Assembly: GCA_963925805.1 (NCBI GenBank)
Contig: CAWUSE010000012.1
Coordinates: forward strand, 1 to 64,000
Length of the DNA: 64,000 bases
Reading direction: 5' to 3'
Source of the DNA: UBA10347 sp905182135
GTDB taxonomy: Bacteria > Actinomycetota > Acidimicrobiia > Acidimicrobiales > UBA10347
The notes beneath the pieces are model-generated. The model made no database searches. It saw only the letters and a list, made by a program, of their open reading frames with translations, and was not told the origin of the DNA. Each line of letters starts with the position of its first letter. The first letter of the stretch is position 1. Positions 1-8,807 of this stretch are shown one piece after another. Position numbers and translations under genes: made by a program.

Positions 1-124
1 GTTCCACCGATCACGAGTCTATCTCGACATCGATGACCAAGAAATCGCCGATACGGCGGGGGCTGGTTCTGAGAAACCAGCTAGTACGGACAAAATGGCT
101 GCTGCGAAAGCCGCCCGCAGTTAG
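1..124 (+). CDS. 3' end of an upstream gene (partial)
   Basis: An open frame enters from the left edge and ends at TAG 122-124, giving about 40 residues with coding-like composition and an acidic stretch (VYLDIDDQEIAD). It lies 52 bp upstream of a betaine-type binding protein. By context it may be the C-terminus of the permease or another component of that ABC transporter. The fragment itself has no recognisable domain, so this is inference only. Confidence 0.45.
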   Translation, partial: FHRSRVYLDIDDQEIADTAGAGSEKPASTDKMAAAKAARS

Positions 125-127
125 AGG

Positions 128-148
128 TTTAAGCCTTATAGGCTTAAA
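128..148. promoter_or_regulatory. perfect inverted repeat upstream of binding-protein gene
   Basis: Arms TTTAAGCCT (128-136) and AGGCTTAAA (140-148) are perfect reverse complements around TAT. The element sits 28 bp before the ATG of the substrate-binding protein and just after the stop of the preceding frame. It could be an operator or an intra-operon hairpin. No T-run follows, so a classical terminator is unlikely. Confidence 0.4.
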
Positions 149-176
149 TGGTTAATGCCCTAGGAGGGGTTTATAT

Positions 177-1337
177 ATGAAATCAATGAAAGCGTTTTTA
201 GCGCTTCTCATGGCGTTTGCGTTATTCGCAACCGCCTGTGGAAGTGACGATGCAGCCGAAACGGTCGATGCCGGCACCGAGACAACTGAAGATACGACAG
301 AAGAAGCACCAGCAGATGATTCCCCGGCTGCTCAGCCGGGTGAGGGTGTCGAAGTCACTATGGCTCGCGCTGACTGGACCACTGGTTACTTCCAGGCCGA
401 GGTTTACAAGCTCATGTTGGAAGAGCTCGGTTTCACCGTGTCTCAACCCTCAGAGCTCGAAATATCCCCGTCACTCGCCTACTTGGCCATGTCACAAGGT
501 GATATCGACTTCTGGGTAAACAGCTGGTACCCCGGCCACAACAGCTGGCTCGAGGCAGATCGCCCCGACGGTTCCAAGGTGGGCGATAGCCTGTCCAAAG
601 TTGGCCAACAGATGCCTGCTGGCGGTCTTCAGGGCTTCCTGATCACCAAATCTGTCGCCGAAGAAAACGGCATTACGACCCTTGACCAGATCTACAGCGA
701 TCCTGAGTTGTCGGCATTGTTCGACAGCGATGGCGACGGCGCACCAGAGCTGTACGGCTGCCCTGAGAGCTGGACCTGCGACAACATCATCACCGAAATG
801 GCTTGCCAATTCGATTGGTCATTGCAGCAGGTTCAAGCCGGCTACGACACGATGGTCGCCGAAGCGCAAGACAAGGCCGACAACGGCGAGCCGATGGTCA
901 TTTACACTTGGACGCCTAGTGCCTACATAACGAAGCTAATTCCAGGTAACAATGTTATGTGGATCAGTGTCGAAGGTGAAGTGGACCGCTCAAACTGCGC
1001 CGGCCAAGACGGTGGCGAAGAGTACGAACAGCCAAACGCAACTGCGGCAATTGGCGAAGACAGCTGCCTGCCGAACTCAGTTGGCGACTGCCGCTTGGCA
1101 TGGACCGCTGCTGACATCCTCGTGACCGCAAACAACGACTTCCTCACTGGGAACCCAGCTGCTGAAGAGCTGTTGGAACAAGTTGTGATGCCACTGATCG
1201 ATGTTTCACTTGCCAACGTTGAACAAGGTGGAACCGATGGCAGCGTTGCGGAGATCCGTGCAATCGCTGAGCGCTGGATCGCTGACAACCGCGACCTCGT
1301 CGACGGTTGGCTTGATGCAGCTCGCTCTGCTGGCTGA
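177..1337 (+). CDS. glycine betaine/proline-type ABC transporter substrate-binding lipoprotein
   Basis: This 386-residue protein starts with a lipoprotein signal peptide (KAFLALLMAFALFATAC, probable lipidated Cys21). An acidic low-complexity linker (residues about 24-54) is followed by an OpuAC/ProX-like periplasmic binding fold. Motifs such as GDIDFWVNSWYPGHNSW (about residues 103-119) fit the glycine betaine/choline binding family, where aromatic residues cage the quaternary amine. A strong Shine-Dalgarno, AGGAGGGG (162-169), lies 7 bases before the ATG. It likely delivers betaine-like compatible solutes to an ABC permease encoded to the left. Betaine uptake would also suit the dimethylglycine dehydrogenase-type enzyme at 25 kb, but that link is inference. 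Confidence 0.85.
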   Translation: MKSMKAFLALLMAFALFATACGSDDAAETVDAGTETTEDTTEEAPADDSPAAQPGEGVEVTMARADWTTGYFQAEVYKLMLEELGFTVSQPSELEISPSLAYLAMSQGDIDFWVNSWYPGHNSWLEADRPDGSKVGDSLSKVGQQMPAGGLQGFLITKSVAEENGITTLDQIYSDPELSALFDSDGDGAPELYGCPESWTCDNIITEMACQFDWSLQQVQAGYDTMVAEAQDKADNGEPMVIYTWTPSAYITKLIPGNNVMWISVEGEVDRSNCAGQDGGEEYEQPNATAAIGEDSCLPNSVGDCRLAWTAADILVTANNDFLTGNPAAEELLEQVVMPLIDVSLANVEQGGTDGSVAEIRAIAERWIADNRDLVDGWLDAARSAG

Positions 1338-1387
1338 TTGACCCCCAGCTTGAGCGAACAAACTTGAGCACAATTTGAATTTGCCTA

Positions 1388-1416
1388 CGGGCGGGGGCTC
1401 CAGCCCTCGCCCGTTT
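1388..1416 (+). terminator. terminator-like hairpin after binding-protein gene
   Basis: An 11-bp GC-rich stem pairs 1388-1398 (CGGGCGGGGGC) with 1403-1413 (GCCCTCGCCCG) through one G-U pair around a TCCA loop, and TTT follows. It lies 50 bp after the stop of the binding-protein gene, as expected for a Rho-independent-like terminator, although the U-tract is very short. Confidence 0.6.
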
Positions 1417-1457
1417 GCGTTTTGCCGTGCACTGGTTCGAGGTAGGCAACGATATCT

Positions 1458-1622
1458 TCAGCCTGACTCTGGACCTGACTCGGGGGTGGCCATCGTGTTG
1501 GGATCAAGCGGATAGATCCGGCGGCGAACGTTCTCGACCCATGAGGCGGAGCGGTTGGCCATCGCTGCCATGCCGGTCATTACACCCAGGTCGAGTGTGA
1601 CCTCATTACCAACGATCTTCAC
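1458..1622 (-). CDS. possible small or decayed ORF (minus strand)
   Basis: Within the 607-bp stretch 1338-1944 the only coding-like signal is a minus-strand frame that can start at GTG 1622 and ends at TGA 1458-1460. It would encode about 54 residues, including VKIVGNEVTLDLGVMTGMAA and VENVRRRIYPLDPNT. The frame continues open upstream to about 1720 without an ATG, so it may instead be the C-terminal remnant of a larger gene. I do not recognise the family. The rest of the gap shows nothing supportable. Confidence 0.25.
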   Translation of the reverse strand: MKIVGNEVTLDLGVMTGMAAMANRSASWVENVRRRIYPLDPNTMATPESGPESG

Positions 1623-1944
1623 GCTACCGCGCTGTCTCCGGGAGCCGGCCTTAGGACAAGGCGGATTTGGGGCGGTCGATACCGTTCCAAATCGGACGCA
1701 GATCAGCTATCGGCGGGGTTTGCCACCGTTGGCGACCGAGGTGTTGCGCAAAATTACTTCGAGTTGACGATCAGAAGGTCCGCCGAACCCATAACCAGGT
1801 CCAAATGCCAACCGCAGGGCGGTGGCCGTGTCATGTACGAGGGGGGATGGGTGGGTCATATCTCTAGTTTGCTTCTTCCTCAAGAATGACACAACCACAG
1901 TCTGTTTCTACTTTTAGCCAAGTTTTGTCATAGCGTGAAGGGCT

Positions 1945-2808
1945 ATGCAATTGGACACTGAATCACTCCGTACCTTCGCCACGGTGCTTGACACCGGTGG
2001 CATGACGAGTGCGGCACAACAGCTCAATCTCAGCCAGTCCGCCGTGAGCTGGAAAATTAAGCGGCTCGAGGAGCGTGTAGGGCGCGAACTGCTAATTCGT
2101 GATGGGCGTTCACTCCGACCCTCACGCGATGGCCAGGAGTTATTGAGCTATGCGCGAGCGATCATCGACCTGCACGACGAGGCCGTTGCCAGGCTTTCCA
2201 GCTCCGAGCTGACAGGTCGACTCCACCTCGGAGCCACCGAGGAGGTCAGCGCAGAACTCGTCGGAAACGCTGTTAGCCGATTCGATCGCGTTCACCCAGG
2301 CGTCATCATCGACATCATCGTCGACCGAGGGCTCCGCCTCGAAGAGCTACTGGATCGCGGTGAACTCGACCTTGCGCTCGTGCAGGTGTCGGCCACCGAT
2401 CTTCGCCGGAATGACACCGTGCTGTGGCAAGACGACCAGGTATGGATATGTGCACCAGACTGGACCTACGGCGAAGGCACCGTTCCGCTCGTCACCTTCG
2501 GCAAGGACGGCTTCTACCGGCCACTCGCTGAACAGATCCTTAGCGACGCTGGTATCGACTACAGAGCCGCGTTCTCTGGCCCAAGCTCGGCCAGCCTGCT
2601 CGCTGCGGTCGAGGCAGGTTTTGGGGTGGCTCTCATGAGTAGCCGTTCTGTGTCAGGCCGGGTCATCACCTGGCCTCGAGGAGAGTCCCTGCCCGATCTG
2701 CCTGTCGTCCAACAGGTCGCCCGGTCCGCCTCCGGTCCCCGTACCGAAGTTGTGACCGCACTCATCGCTGACATCACCAATGAGTTGGGCGAGTTCACCG
2801 AGGGCTAG
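1945..2808 (+). CDS. LysR-family transcriptional regulator
   Basis: This 287-residue protein has the LysR layout. The N-terminal winged HTH (residues about 5-62) includes SAAQQLNLSQSAVSWKIKRL, and a periplasmic-binding-like effector domain follows (about 90-287). A purine-rich AAGGG precedes the ATG. The gene stands alone, with an unresolved stretch upstream and a convergent acyl-CoA dehydrogenase downstream. Its target and inducer cannot be read from the sequence; LysR proteins usually control themselves and a nearby catabolic gene. Confidence 0.9.
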   Translation: MQLDTESLRTFATVLDTGGMTSAAQQLNLSQSAVSWKIKRLEERVGRELLIRDGRSLRPSRDGQELLSYARAIIDLHDEAVARLSSSELTGRLHLGATEEVSAELVGNAVSRFDRVHPGVIIDIIVDRGLRLEELLDRGELDLALVQVSATDLRRNDTVLWQDDQVWICAPDWTYGEGTVPLVTFGKDGFYRPLAEQILSDAGIDYRAAFSGPSSASLLAAVEAGFGVALMSSRSVSGRVITWPRGESLPDLPVVQQVARSASGPRTEVVTALIADITNELGEFTEG

Positions 2809-2995
2809 TCGTTACGCGTAGAGCGTCGGACAGCTGGTGGTTTCCCATGCGATTGTATTCCAGGTGTTCATCCAGCGCTAGGTGATCAAACAAAGACAGC
2901 AGGCCGCTCAGTGCTTGTGCATCGGCCATGGTTCGGAGTGCCTGTTGCAATTGATGGTGTGGACATGTCAAGGCCTAAGCGCCGTCAGATCCTCC

Positions 2996-4273
2996 TCATG
3001 AATTACGAGGTGTACCCAAGTTCCCTTTTCCGACGTCGCGGAATGGCATGCCTCGGTCGACAGCTGGCTCCTTGGGCAGCCCGAGCATGTTCTCGCCCAG
3101 GATGTTGTGTTGGATTTCGTCGGTGCCACCAGCGATCGACTGCGCAGGCGTGGACACCAATACCTCGGCGATCACTGCATCGATTGGGTCATTACTTTCC
3201 TTGAGCATGCCCTTGGCACCAGCGATCATGCTGTGCACATGGTTGCACCGGCGAGCGATCTCGGACACCGCTAGCTTGCCGATCGATCCTTCGGACCCGG
3301 GTGGACGACCGAGAGCTCGAGCGGCCTTGGCCCGGCCTGCTGTCCATTCCGACGCACGCTGGAAGCACACAAGCTTCATCATCTCTTGACGTAGCACCAG
3401 GTCGTCGATCTTGCCCATCGCCCGAGCTCGTTCGATGACCAGATCAGGCCGGCCCATTCGTTGCGGATACCACTCGTACGTCTTCAGATATTCAGCAGCT
3501 TCGACCTTGGCTTCGTCGACGACTCGCCCACTCGCTTGAGGCTTGAAGTAGACCGCACGGTCACTCGAGAAGCGGCGTTCGTGAGCCAGAGTTCCTCTGG
3601 CAACCTTCCAGCCCTCACCAATTTCGCCGACCATGTTCTCGTTCGGAACCCGAGCATCGGTCAAGAAGACTTCGTTGAACGAGTTGTAGTAATTCATCTG
3701 CTCGATAGGTCGAACTTCGACACCGTCCTGGTGCATGTCGATCACGAAGTACGACAGTCCACCATGTTTGACAGCATCCCAGTCGGTGCGAGCGATCAGG
3801 ATGCCCATGTCGGCATGGTCGGCGCTGGTGTTCCAGACCTTTTGGCCGTTGACGATCCACTCGTCACCGTCTTGCTCAGCGCTGGTCTTCAACCCTGCCA
3901 GGTCTGAGCCCGCCACCGGCTCTGAGAACAGCTGGCACCATGCCAACTCCCCGGTCAGGGTGCGGCGAAGGAACTTCCTCTTCAGCTCATCGGAGCCATG
4001 GTCATACATGGTCGGCGCTGCCAGACCCATACCTCCGCCCAGCGGGACCGAAACCCCACCGGCCTCGCGAATCGTGTGGTGAGCAACTCGATCAGCCCAC
4101 ACCGGCAGGTTGCGCCCGAACCAGTCTGAGGACCATGACGGCACAGCCCACCCGGAATCCACGAGCCGGCCGCGCCACTCGATCAAGGACAGGTCCGGAT
4201 CCCACGATTCGTGGAACCACTCGAGCACCTGAGTGGCTATGTCGGCCTCGGTCAGCGCATCGTTCGTTGCCAT
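2996..4273 (-). CDS. acyl-CoA dehydrogenase family protein
   Basis: A 425-residue flavoprotein of the FadE12/FadE20 actinobacterial type. The central beta domain carries WCQLFSEPVAGSDLAGL and the FAD/substrate segment WIVNGQKVWNTSADHADMG. The C-terminal helical domain ends with the family signature GGTDEIQHNILGENMLGLP. It would oxidise an acyl-CoA thioester at alpha-beta and pass electrons to ETF. The substrate is not predictable. The gene is monocistronic, with a short inverted repeat just upstream of its ATG. Confidence 0.88.
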   Translation of the reverse strand: MATNDALTEADIATQVLEWFHESWDPDLSLIEWRGRLVDSGWAVPSWSSDWFGRNLPVWADRVAHHTIREAGGVSVPLGGGMGLAAPTMYDHGSDELKRKFLRRTLTGELAWCQLFSEPVAGSDLAGLKTSAEQDGDEWIVNGQKVWNTSADHADMGILIARTDWDAVKHGGLSYFVIDMHQDGVEVRPIEQMNYYNSFNEVFLTDARVPNENMVGEIGEGWKVARGTLAHERRFSSDRAVYFKPQASGRVVDEAKVEAAEYLKTYEWYPQRMGRPDLVIERARAMGKIDDLVLRQEMMKLVCFQRASEWTAGRAKAARALGRPPGSEGSIGKLAVSEIARRCNHVHSMIAGAKGMLKESNDPIDAVIAEVLVSTPAQSIAGGTDEIQHNILGENMLGLPKEPAVDRGMPFRDVGKGNLGTPRNS

Positions 4274-4277
4274 CCAG

Positions 4278-4295
4278 CGACACTAATTCGTGTCG
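4278..4295. promoter_or_regulatory. inverted repeat before acyl-CoA dehydrogenase start
   Basis: CGACAC (4278-4283) and GTGTCG (4290-4295) are perfect inverted arms separated by TAATTC, five bases upstream of the minus-strand ATG at 4273. The size and position suit a small repressor operator, but the arms are short and chance occurrence is possible. Confidence 0.25.
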
Positions 4296-4385
4296 TGTGC
4301 CAAAGGTGAGCCGACATGACCGAGCACCTGTTCACAGTCTCGCAACGGGACCGCTCCACCGCCTTGTTCTCAACCGCCAGACCCA

Positions 4386-4548
4386 AACGCCGCCATCGCT
4401 ATTCCCGAGTTCGGTCAGGACCTGAAGCCCACTCGAAACGCAGCACGTATCGTTACCTCAAAACAGCCCGTCGTGATTACTGAGGACAGCTACTCGCTAC
4501 TGGACGAAGAGTCCTGGCGTCTCATGAGATCTCGTCGTAGCCATCCTT
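4386..4548 (+). other. intergenic stretch with weak antitoxin-like frame
   Basis: The 284-bp gap between the acyl-CoA dehydrogenase start and the putA stop holds a plus-strand frame without a good start. It reads IPEFGQDLKPTRNAARIVTS followed by KQPVVITEDSYSLLDEESW. The PVVIT segment recalls Phd/YefM-type antitoxins, but there is no start codon with a ribosome site and no toxin partner. I treat it as a possible remnant or chance frame. Confidence 0.15.
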
Positions 4549-4557
4549 GGGCGAGAC

Positions 4558-7500
4558 CTACGGCTCAATCGGCGCCGGGGCGCCGGTCAGATTGCCGAAT
4601 CGATGGAGTGTTCTGGCAATAGCCTGCTCGCGCACGTAATGCAACAGCTCGATTCGTCCAACGCTCACGACCGGGGCCGTAGCCAAGTGGACGTGTGACG
4701 TGTTTGCCGCCGTGTGCACCTGGTGGTCGACCGCTTCACCAATGATCCTCACCCGCGTTACACCAAGATGCGGGAGGCGTTCGGCGAACTGCACGGGCGT
4801 TTCTTCGGCGTGCGCACTCACGACGAGTTCCACTCCGCATGTCTCGGCTGCGGTGCGAACCAGAGCGATCTCACGAGACGTCGCATCGAGCCCAATACGA
4901 AGCCCGATCCTGTCGAGCGGGCGATACCGAAAGATGTTCGACTCACAAAAGAGGCCCGTCGGGTCGTGTCCGATCGAGAAGTATGTTCGCCACTGCTCCG
5001 CGTAATCGTTGAGTGGATCGCCGTCAGGGGACGCGTCGTCCTCGGTCCAAGTGCCGAGCTGCGCAACGTAGTTGGGGCCGCCCGCCTTGGCTCCCCCACC
5101 AACAGCTGACCGTTTCCAACCGCCGAATGGTTGACGCTGCACGATGGCACCGGTAATGCCACGGTTCACGTAGCCGTTACCAACCTCGATCCGGTTGGTC
5201 CATTCAGCGATCTCCGACGGGTCGAGTGTGTGAATGCCACCAGTCAGGCCGAACTCGCTCGAATTCGCGATGTTGATCGCTTCATCGAGACCAGCCGCGA
5301 CCATCAGACCAAGTACCGGCCCAAAACACTCCGTAGTGTGAAACCAGGAACCAGCGGTCACGCCGAGTCGGACGCCGGGTGACCACAGGCTGTTGTCGTC
5401 GCCCAGCGCACGGGGCTGGACCAGCCATTCCTCGCCGCTATCAAGCGTGCGGAGGCCTCTATTGAGCCGACTGTTGGGCGGGCCGATGAGGGGACCCATC
5501 GTCGACTCCAGGTCGGTCGCTGGGCCAACAGCAATGCTCTCGACGGCATCGATGAGCTGTCGACGGAAACGCTCTGACGAATACACGTCTCCGACTAGAA
5601 TTGCCAGGCTTGCAGCGGAACACTTCTGGCCACTATGTCCGAAGGCCGATGCTGCGAGGTCTGCCACCGCCAGATCGATGTCGGCATTGGGCGTGATGAT
5701 CAGCGCGTTCTTGCCTGACGTCTCGGCGAAGAGCTTCAGATCAGGCTTCCATGATCGGAAGAGCTCTGCGGTTTCTCCGGCCCCGGTCAAGATCACGCCA
5801 TCCACCGATGTGATGAGGTGCTGACCCACCTCGTTCTCAGGCGTTCGCACGAACTGCAACACGTCTCGCGGAACGCCAGCAGCCCAACAGGCCTCAGCAA
5901 CAACCTCGGCACAGCGTGCAGTCTCGGGTGCGGGTTTAAAGATCACAGCATTTCCGGCGGCAAGACTCGACATGACGCCGCCGGTTGGGATCGCGACCGG
6001 AAAGTTCCATGGCGGAATCACCCCGACCACACCGAGTGGAGTGAACGAGATGCCGTCATGAAGATCAAGCTCGAGCGCTCGATCGCCGTACCAGCGGGCG
6101 AAGTCGATGGCTTCTGCCACCTCTCCATCGGCCTCAGCGAACGTCTTGTTTGCCTCCCTCATCATTGTCGAGATCAATTGACCCCGACGCGTCGCCAACT
6201 CGTCCCCGACCCGATGCAACATCACTTGCCGATCAGCTAAGGACGTGTTCGACCAGTCGGTCGATGCGATTTTCGCGACCAAAAGTATGTCGTCGGCCGC
6301 CTCGATCGACTCGGTTACTGACGCAGCAATTGGTTCTGCTGGCAGAGCGCACACCGCATCGATCCAGGCACGATTCACCGACAAGACCGGGTCGGTCTCA
6401 GGTTCATTGAGGAACGGTTCGCCAATCACATATGCAGCATTGGCTGGTGCATTCCGGTCTTGGCTTCGCCGGGGCCCGGTGTGGATCCTGGATCGGAGCG
6501 CCAATGCATCGCGAAAGATCTGTTCTTGCTCGTCGAAGGCTGCTGACTGTGGGGTCAGGTCGAAAAGGTGACGAAGGAAATTGTCATCCGACGCATTTTC
6601 TTCGAGCCGTCGGAACAGATAACTGATCGCGACATCGAAATCCTGATGGCGCACGGCTGGTGTGTACAACAACATGAGCGACGCGTTGTTGGTGGCTTCG
6701 GCAACAGTGGCGGCTTGCGCCGGTGCCATACCCTGGAGCATCTCGAATTGCACTCGTTCGGCGACACCTCGCTGTTCGGCCAGCAAGTGGGTCCAGGCAA
6801 CATCGAACAAGTTGTGGCTTGCCAGGCCAAGGTGCACACCGGTCATTCGCTCGGGGTGCAGCAACCAGTCGAGGCATCGTTTGTAATTCGCATCTGCCTC
6901 GACCTTCGAACCGTAGGGGGCCTGCGTCCAGCCATGCATGGCGGCATCAACCTTCTCCATGGCTAAATTCGCGCCTTTTACCAAGCGGATCTTCACCTGC
7001 CCGCCTCCGTCATCATGACGCTTGTTCGCCCAGTCGACAAGGCGCTGCATCGCCGGAAATGCATCCGGAAGGTACGCCTGTAGAACGATTCCCGCATCGA
7101 CACCGAGGTACGACTCCTCGCCAAGAACCGTCATGAAGGCATCGAGGGTCAGGTCGAGGTCGTGGTACTCCTCCATGTCAAAATTCACGAACGTCGGCGG
7201 CTGCACCGACGATGCCTTGTCGACCAACAAGCGCAGGCGTTCGGTAACTCGATGCAAACTATCGGCGTAGGCGAAGTGATTTAGTTGCGACGCAACAGCC
7301 GAAATCTTCACCGACACGTAGTCGATGTCCGGTTGGTCGAGAAGGCCAAGCAGTTCGTCGAGACGTCGTTGCGCCTCACGCTCGCCCAGTACCGCCTCAC
7401 CCAAAAGGTTCACGTTGAGCGCGTAGCCGTCGGTCCGCTTTGCTGCGAGGTGTGTCTCGAGCTTGTCACGCTCCGCCGGCGCGACGAGGTGGCCCACGAT

Positions 7501-7863
7501 GCTTCGCATTCGACGGCGCGCCAACGGCATGACGAGTGCCGGTAAACGGGGTGCAAGCACCGCACCTGCGCGAAGCAACACCTTGTCGAGCGGCGACAAG
7601 AAGTCCGGCAAGGTCGACGTCCCAACGATCGACGCCAGCTGGGCAGCGGCCACCCCGTTGTTGTCTGGACGCACGACCCGGTCGACGAATTGCATGACAA
7701 AGGCAACGCCCTCAGCGTCGGTCACCACACCCTTGAGCTGCTTCATGGTCGCTCGGTCAGCTCGCGTTTCGAGTTCCTCGGCACGGCGAAGCCAAGATCG
7801 AACCAGGTCAACTGCAGAGTCGGCAAGCCTCTCGGCATCAACAGCATCGAACGAACAGGTCAT
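4558..7863 (-). CDS. putA: bifunctional proline dehydrogenase / L-glutamate-gamma-semialdehyde dehydrogenase
   Basis: This is a very large enzyme of about 1101 residues. An N-terminal FAD-dependent proline dehydrogenase barrel (about 30-430, with RLVKGANLAMEKVDAA and FEMLQGMAPAQA) is followed by an NAD-dependent aldehyde dehydrogenase (about 490-960, with AETSGKNALI and the catalytic-Cys segment FGHSGQKCSAASLAI). A C-terminal tail of about 140 residues ends the protein. It oxidises proline to glutamate, channelling the semialdehyde. No DNA-binding RHH domain is present at the N-terminus. The start is set at ATG 7863 because a longer frame (to 7935) would run into the divergent regulator. GGAGGG abuts this ATG, so the exact start is uncertain. 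Confidence 0.92.
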   Translation of the reverse strand: MTCSFDAVDAERLADSAVDLVRSWLRRAEELETRADRATMKQLKGVVTDAEGVAFVMQFVDRVVRPDNNGVAAAQLASIVGTSTLPDFLSPLDKVLLRAGAVLAPRLPALVMPLARRRMRSIVGHLVAPAERDKLETHLAAKRTDGYALNVNLLGEAVLGEREAQRRLDELLGLLDQPDIDYVSVKISAVASQLNHFAYADSLHRVTERLRLLVDKASSVQPPTFVNFDMEEYHDLDLTLDAFMTVLGEESYLGVDAGIVLQAYLPDAFPAMQRLVDWANKRHDDGGGQVKIRLVKGANLAMEKVDAAMHGWTQAPYGSKVEADANYKRCLDWLLHPERMTGVHLGLASHNLFDVAWTHLLAEQRGVAERVQFEMLQGMAPAQAATVAEATNNASLMLLYTPAVRHQDFDVAISYLFRRLEENASDDNFLRHLFDLTPQSAAFDEQEQIFRDALALRSRIHTGPRRSQDRNAPANAAYVIGEPFLNEPETDPVLSVNRAWIDAVCALPAEPIAASVTESIEAADDILLVAKIASTDWSNTSLADRQVMLHRVGDELATRRGQLISTMMREANKTFAEADGEVAEAIDFARWYGDRALELDLHDGISFTPLGVVGVIPPWNFPVAIPTGGVMSSLAAGNAVIFKPAPETARCAEVVAEACWAAGVPRDVLQFVRTPENEVGQHLITSVDGVILTGAGETAELFRSWKPDLKLFAETSGKNALIITPNADIDLAVADLAASAFGHSGQKCSAASLAILVGDVYSSERFRRQLIDAVESIAVGPATDLESTMGPLIGPPNSRLNRGLRTLDSGEEWLVQPRALGDDNSLWSPGVRLGVTAGSWFHTTECFGPVLGLMVAAGLDEAINIANSSEFGLTGGIHTLDPSEIAEWTNRIEVGNGYVNRGITGAIVQRQPFGGWKRSAVGGGAKAGGPNYVAQLGTWTEDDASPDGDPLNDYAEQWRTYFSIGHDPTGLFCESNIFRYRPLDRIGLRIGLDATSREIALVRTAAETCGVELVVSAHAEETPVQFAERLPHLGVTRVRIIGEAVDHQVHTAANTSHVHLATAPVVSVGRIELLHYVREQAIARTLHRFGNLTGAPAPIEP

Positions 7864-7915
7864 CCCTCCATCGTGCCTGGGCGCAACGGTTGAGTCTTGT
7901 ACGATTCGGCGCAAG

Positions 7916-8683
7916 ATGACCGCTGAACCAAACAACGAGAAGCGAACGGCAGTGTTTCCGTGTCAGGCCGAACTCATTGCGCTATTCGAGACACTGGTCA
8001 ATGTGATGTTCTCGGTGAAAGATCTCGACGGGCGATATGTCGAAGTAAATTCTGCGTTCGTACGGCGAACGGGAACACGGTCGAAACGCGAAGTGATCGG
8101 AACCAAAGCGTCCGACCACTTCGTTGAGGCATTGGCGAACCGCTACGAGGAACAGGATCGCGAGGTGTTCGAAACTGGCGAACCGCTCGTTGATCAACTC
8201 GAGTTGATACGAGGGCTCAATGGTGATCTCGGTTGGTATCTCACCACCAAGCTTCCCGTCGCTAACCAGGCTGATCGCTCCACCTTGGTCGGGGTCGTCT
8301 CGGTGAGCCGCGATCTGCACGCACCGAGTACGGAGAACATCTCCCTCGAACGTCTGCAGCATGTCGTCGCTCACGTGCGAGCAAATCTACAAAGCACGAT
8401 CAGAGCGTCCACGATGGCCGAGGTCGCTGCGTGTTCCGAATCGCAACTCGAACGTCGTATGCGGAAAGTTTTTGGGCTGTCCGCTACCCAGTATGTCCTG
8501 CGTGTCCGGGTCGATGCTGCGGCCAAACTCCTGATCGAAACCGACACGCCCCTCGCCGAGATCGCCACGACCTGTGGCTTCTACGACCAGCCGAACTTCA
8601 CGCGGCGTTTCGCCAGGCTGACCAACGCCACTCCAGCGCAGTTTCGCTCTGAGAACCGACGGGCGACCGACGAAACCACCTGA
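7916..8683 (+). CDS. PAS-AraC transcriptional regulator divergent from putA
   Basis: A 255-residue protein with an N-terminal PAS sensor (about 18-125; FSVKDLDGRYVEVNSAFVRR) and a C-terminal AraC double HTH. The second HTH contains LAEIATTCGFYDQPNFTRRF. ATG 7916 is chosen because any upstream extension would be antisense to putA coding sequence. Only 52 bp separate the two starts, so both promoters must share that stretch. This arrangement suggests it controls putA, perhaps responding to proline or redox state through the PAS domain. That role is inferred from position. Confidence 0.85.
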   Translation: MTAEPNNEKRTAVFPCQAELIALFETLVNVMFSVKDLDGRYVEVNSAFVRRTGTRSKREVIGTKASDHFVEALANRYEEQDREVFETGEPLVDQLELIRGLNGDLGWYLTTKLPVANQADRSTLVGVVSVSRDLHAPSTENISLERLQHVVAHVRANLQSTIRASTMAEVAACSESQLERRMRKVFGLSATQYVLRVRVDAAAKLLIETDTPLAEIATTCGFYDQPNFTRRFARLTNATPAQFRSENRRATDETT

Positions 8684-8807
8684 ATCGGAGATGTCAGCCG
8701 CTCAGCACAACTACTGAGTCACCAAAGGACCTGAACAACCGTCCCTAATTCTCCGATATGGCACAGGGTCGGGTTCGCAGTCGAACTCGATGACCGGCCG
8801 GGCTAGG

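Noticed and set aside
7463..7915. N-terminal extension of the PAS-AraC ORF
   Set aside because: This part is antisense to putA coding sequence and has no domain; ATG 7916 starts the recognisable PAS region.
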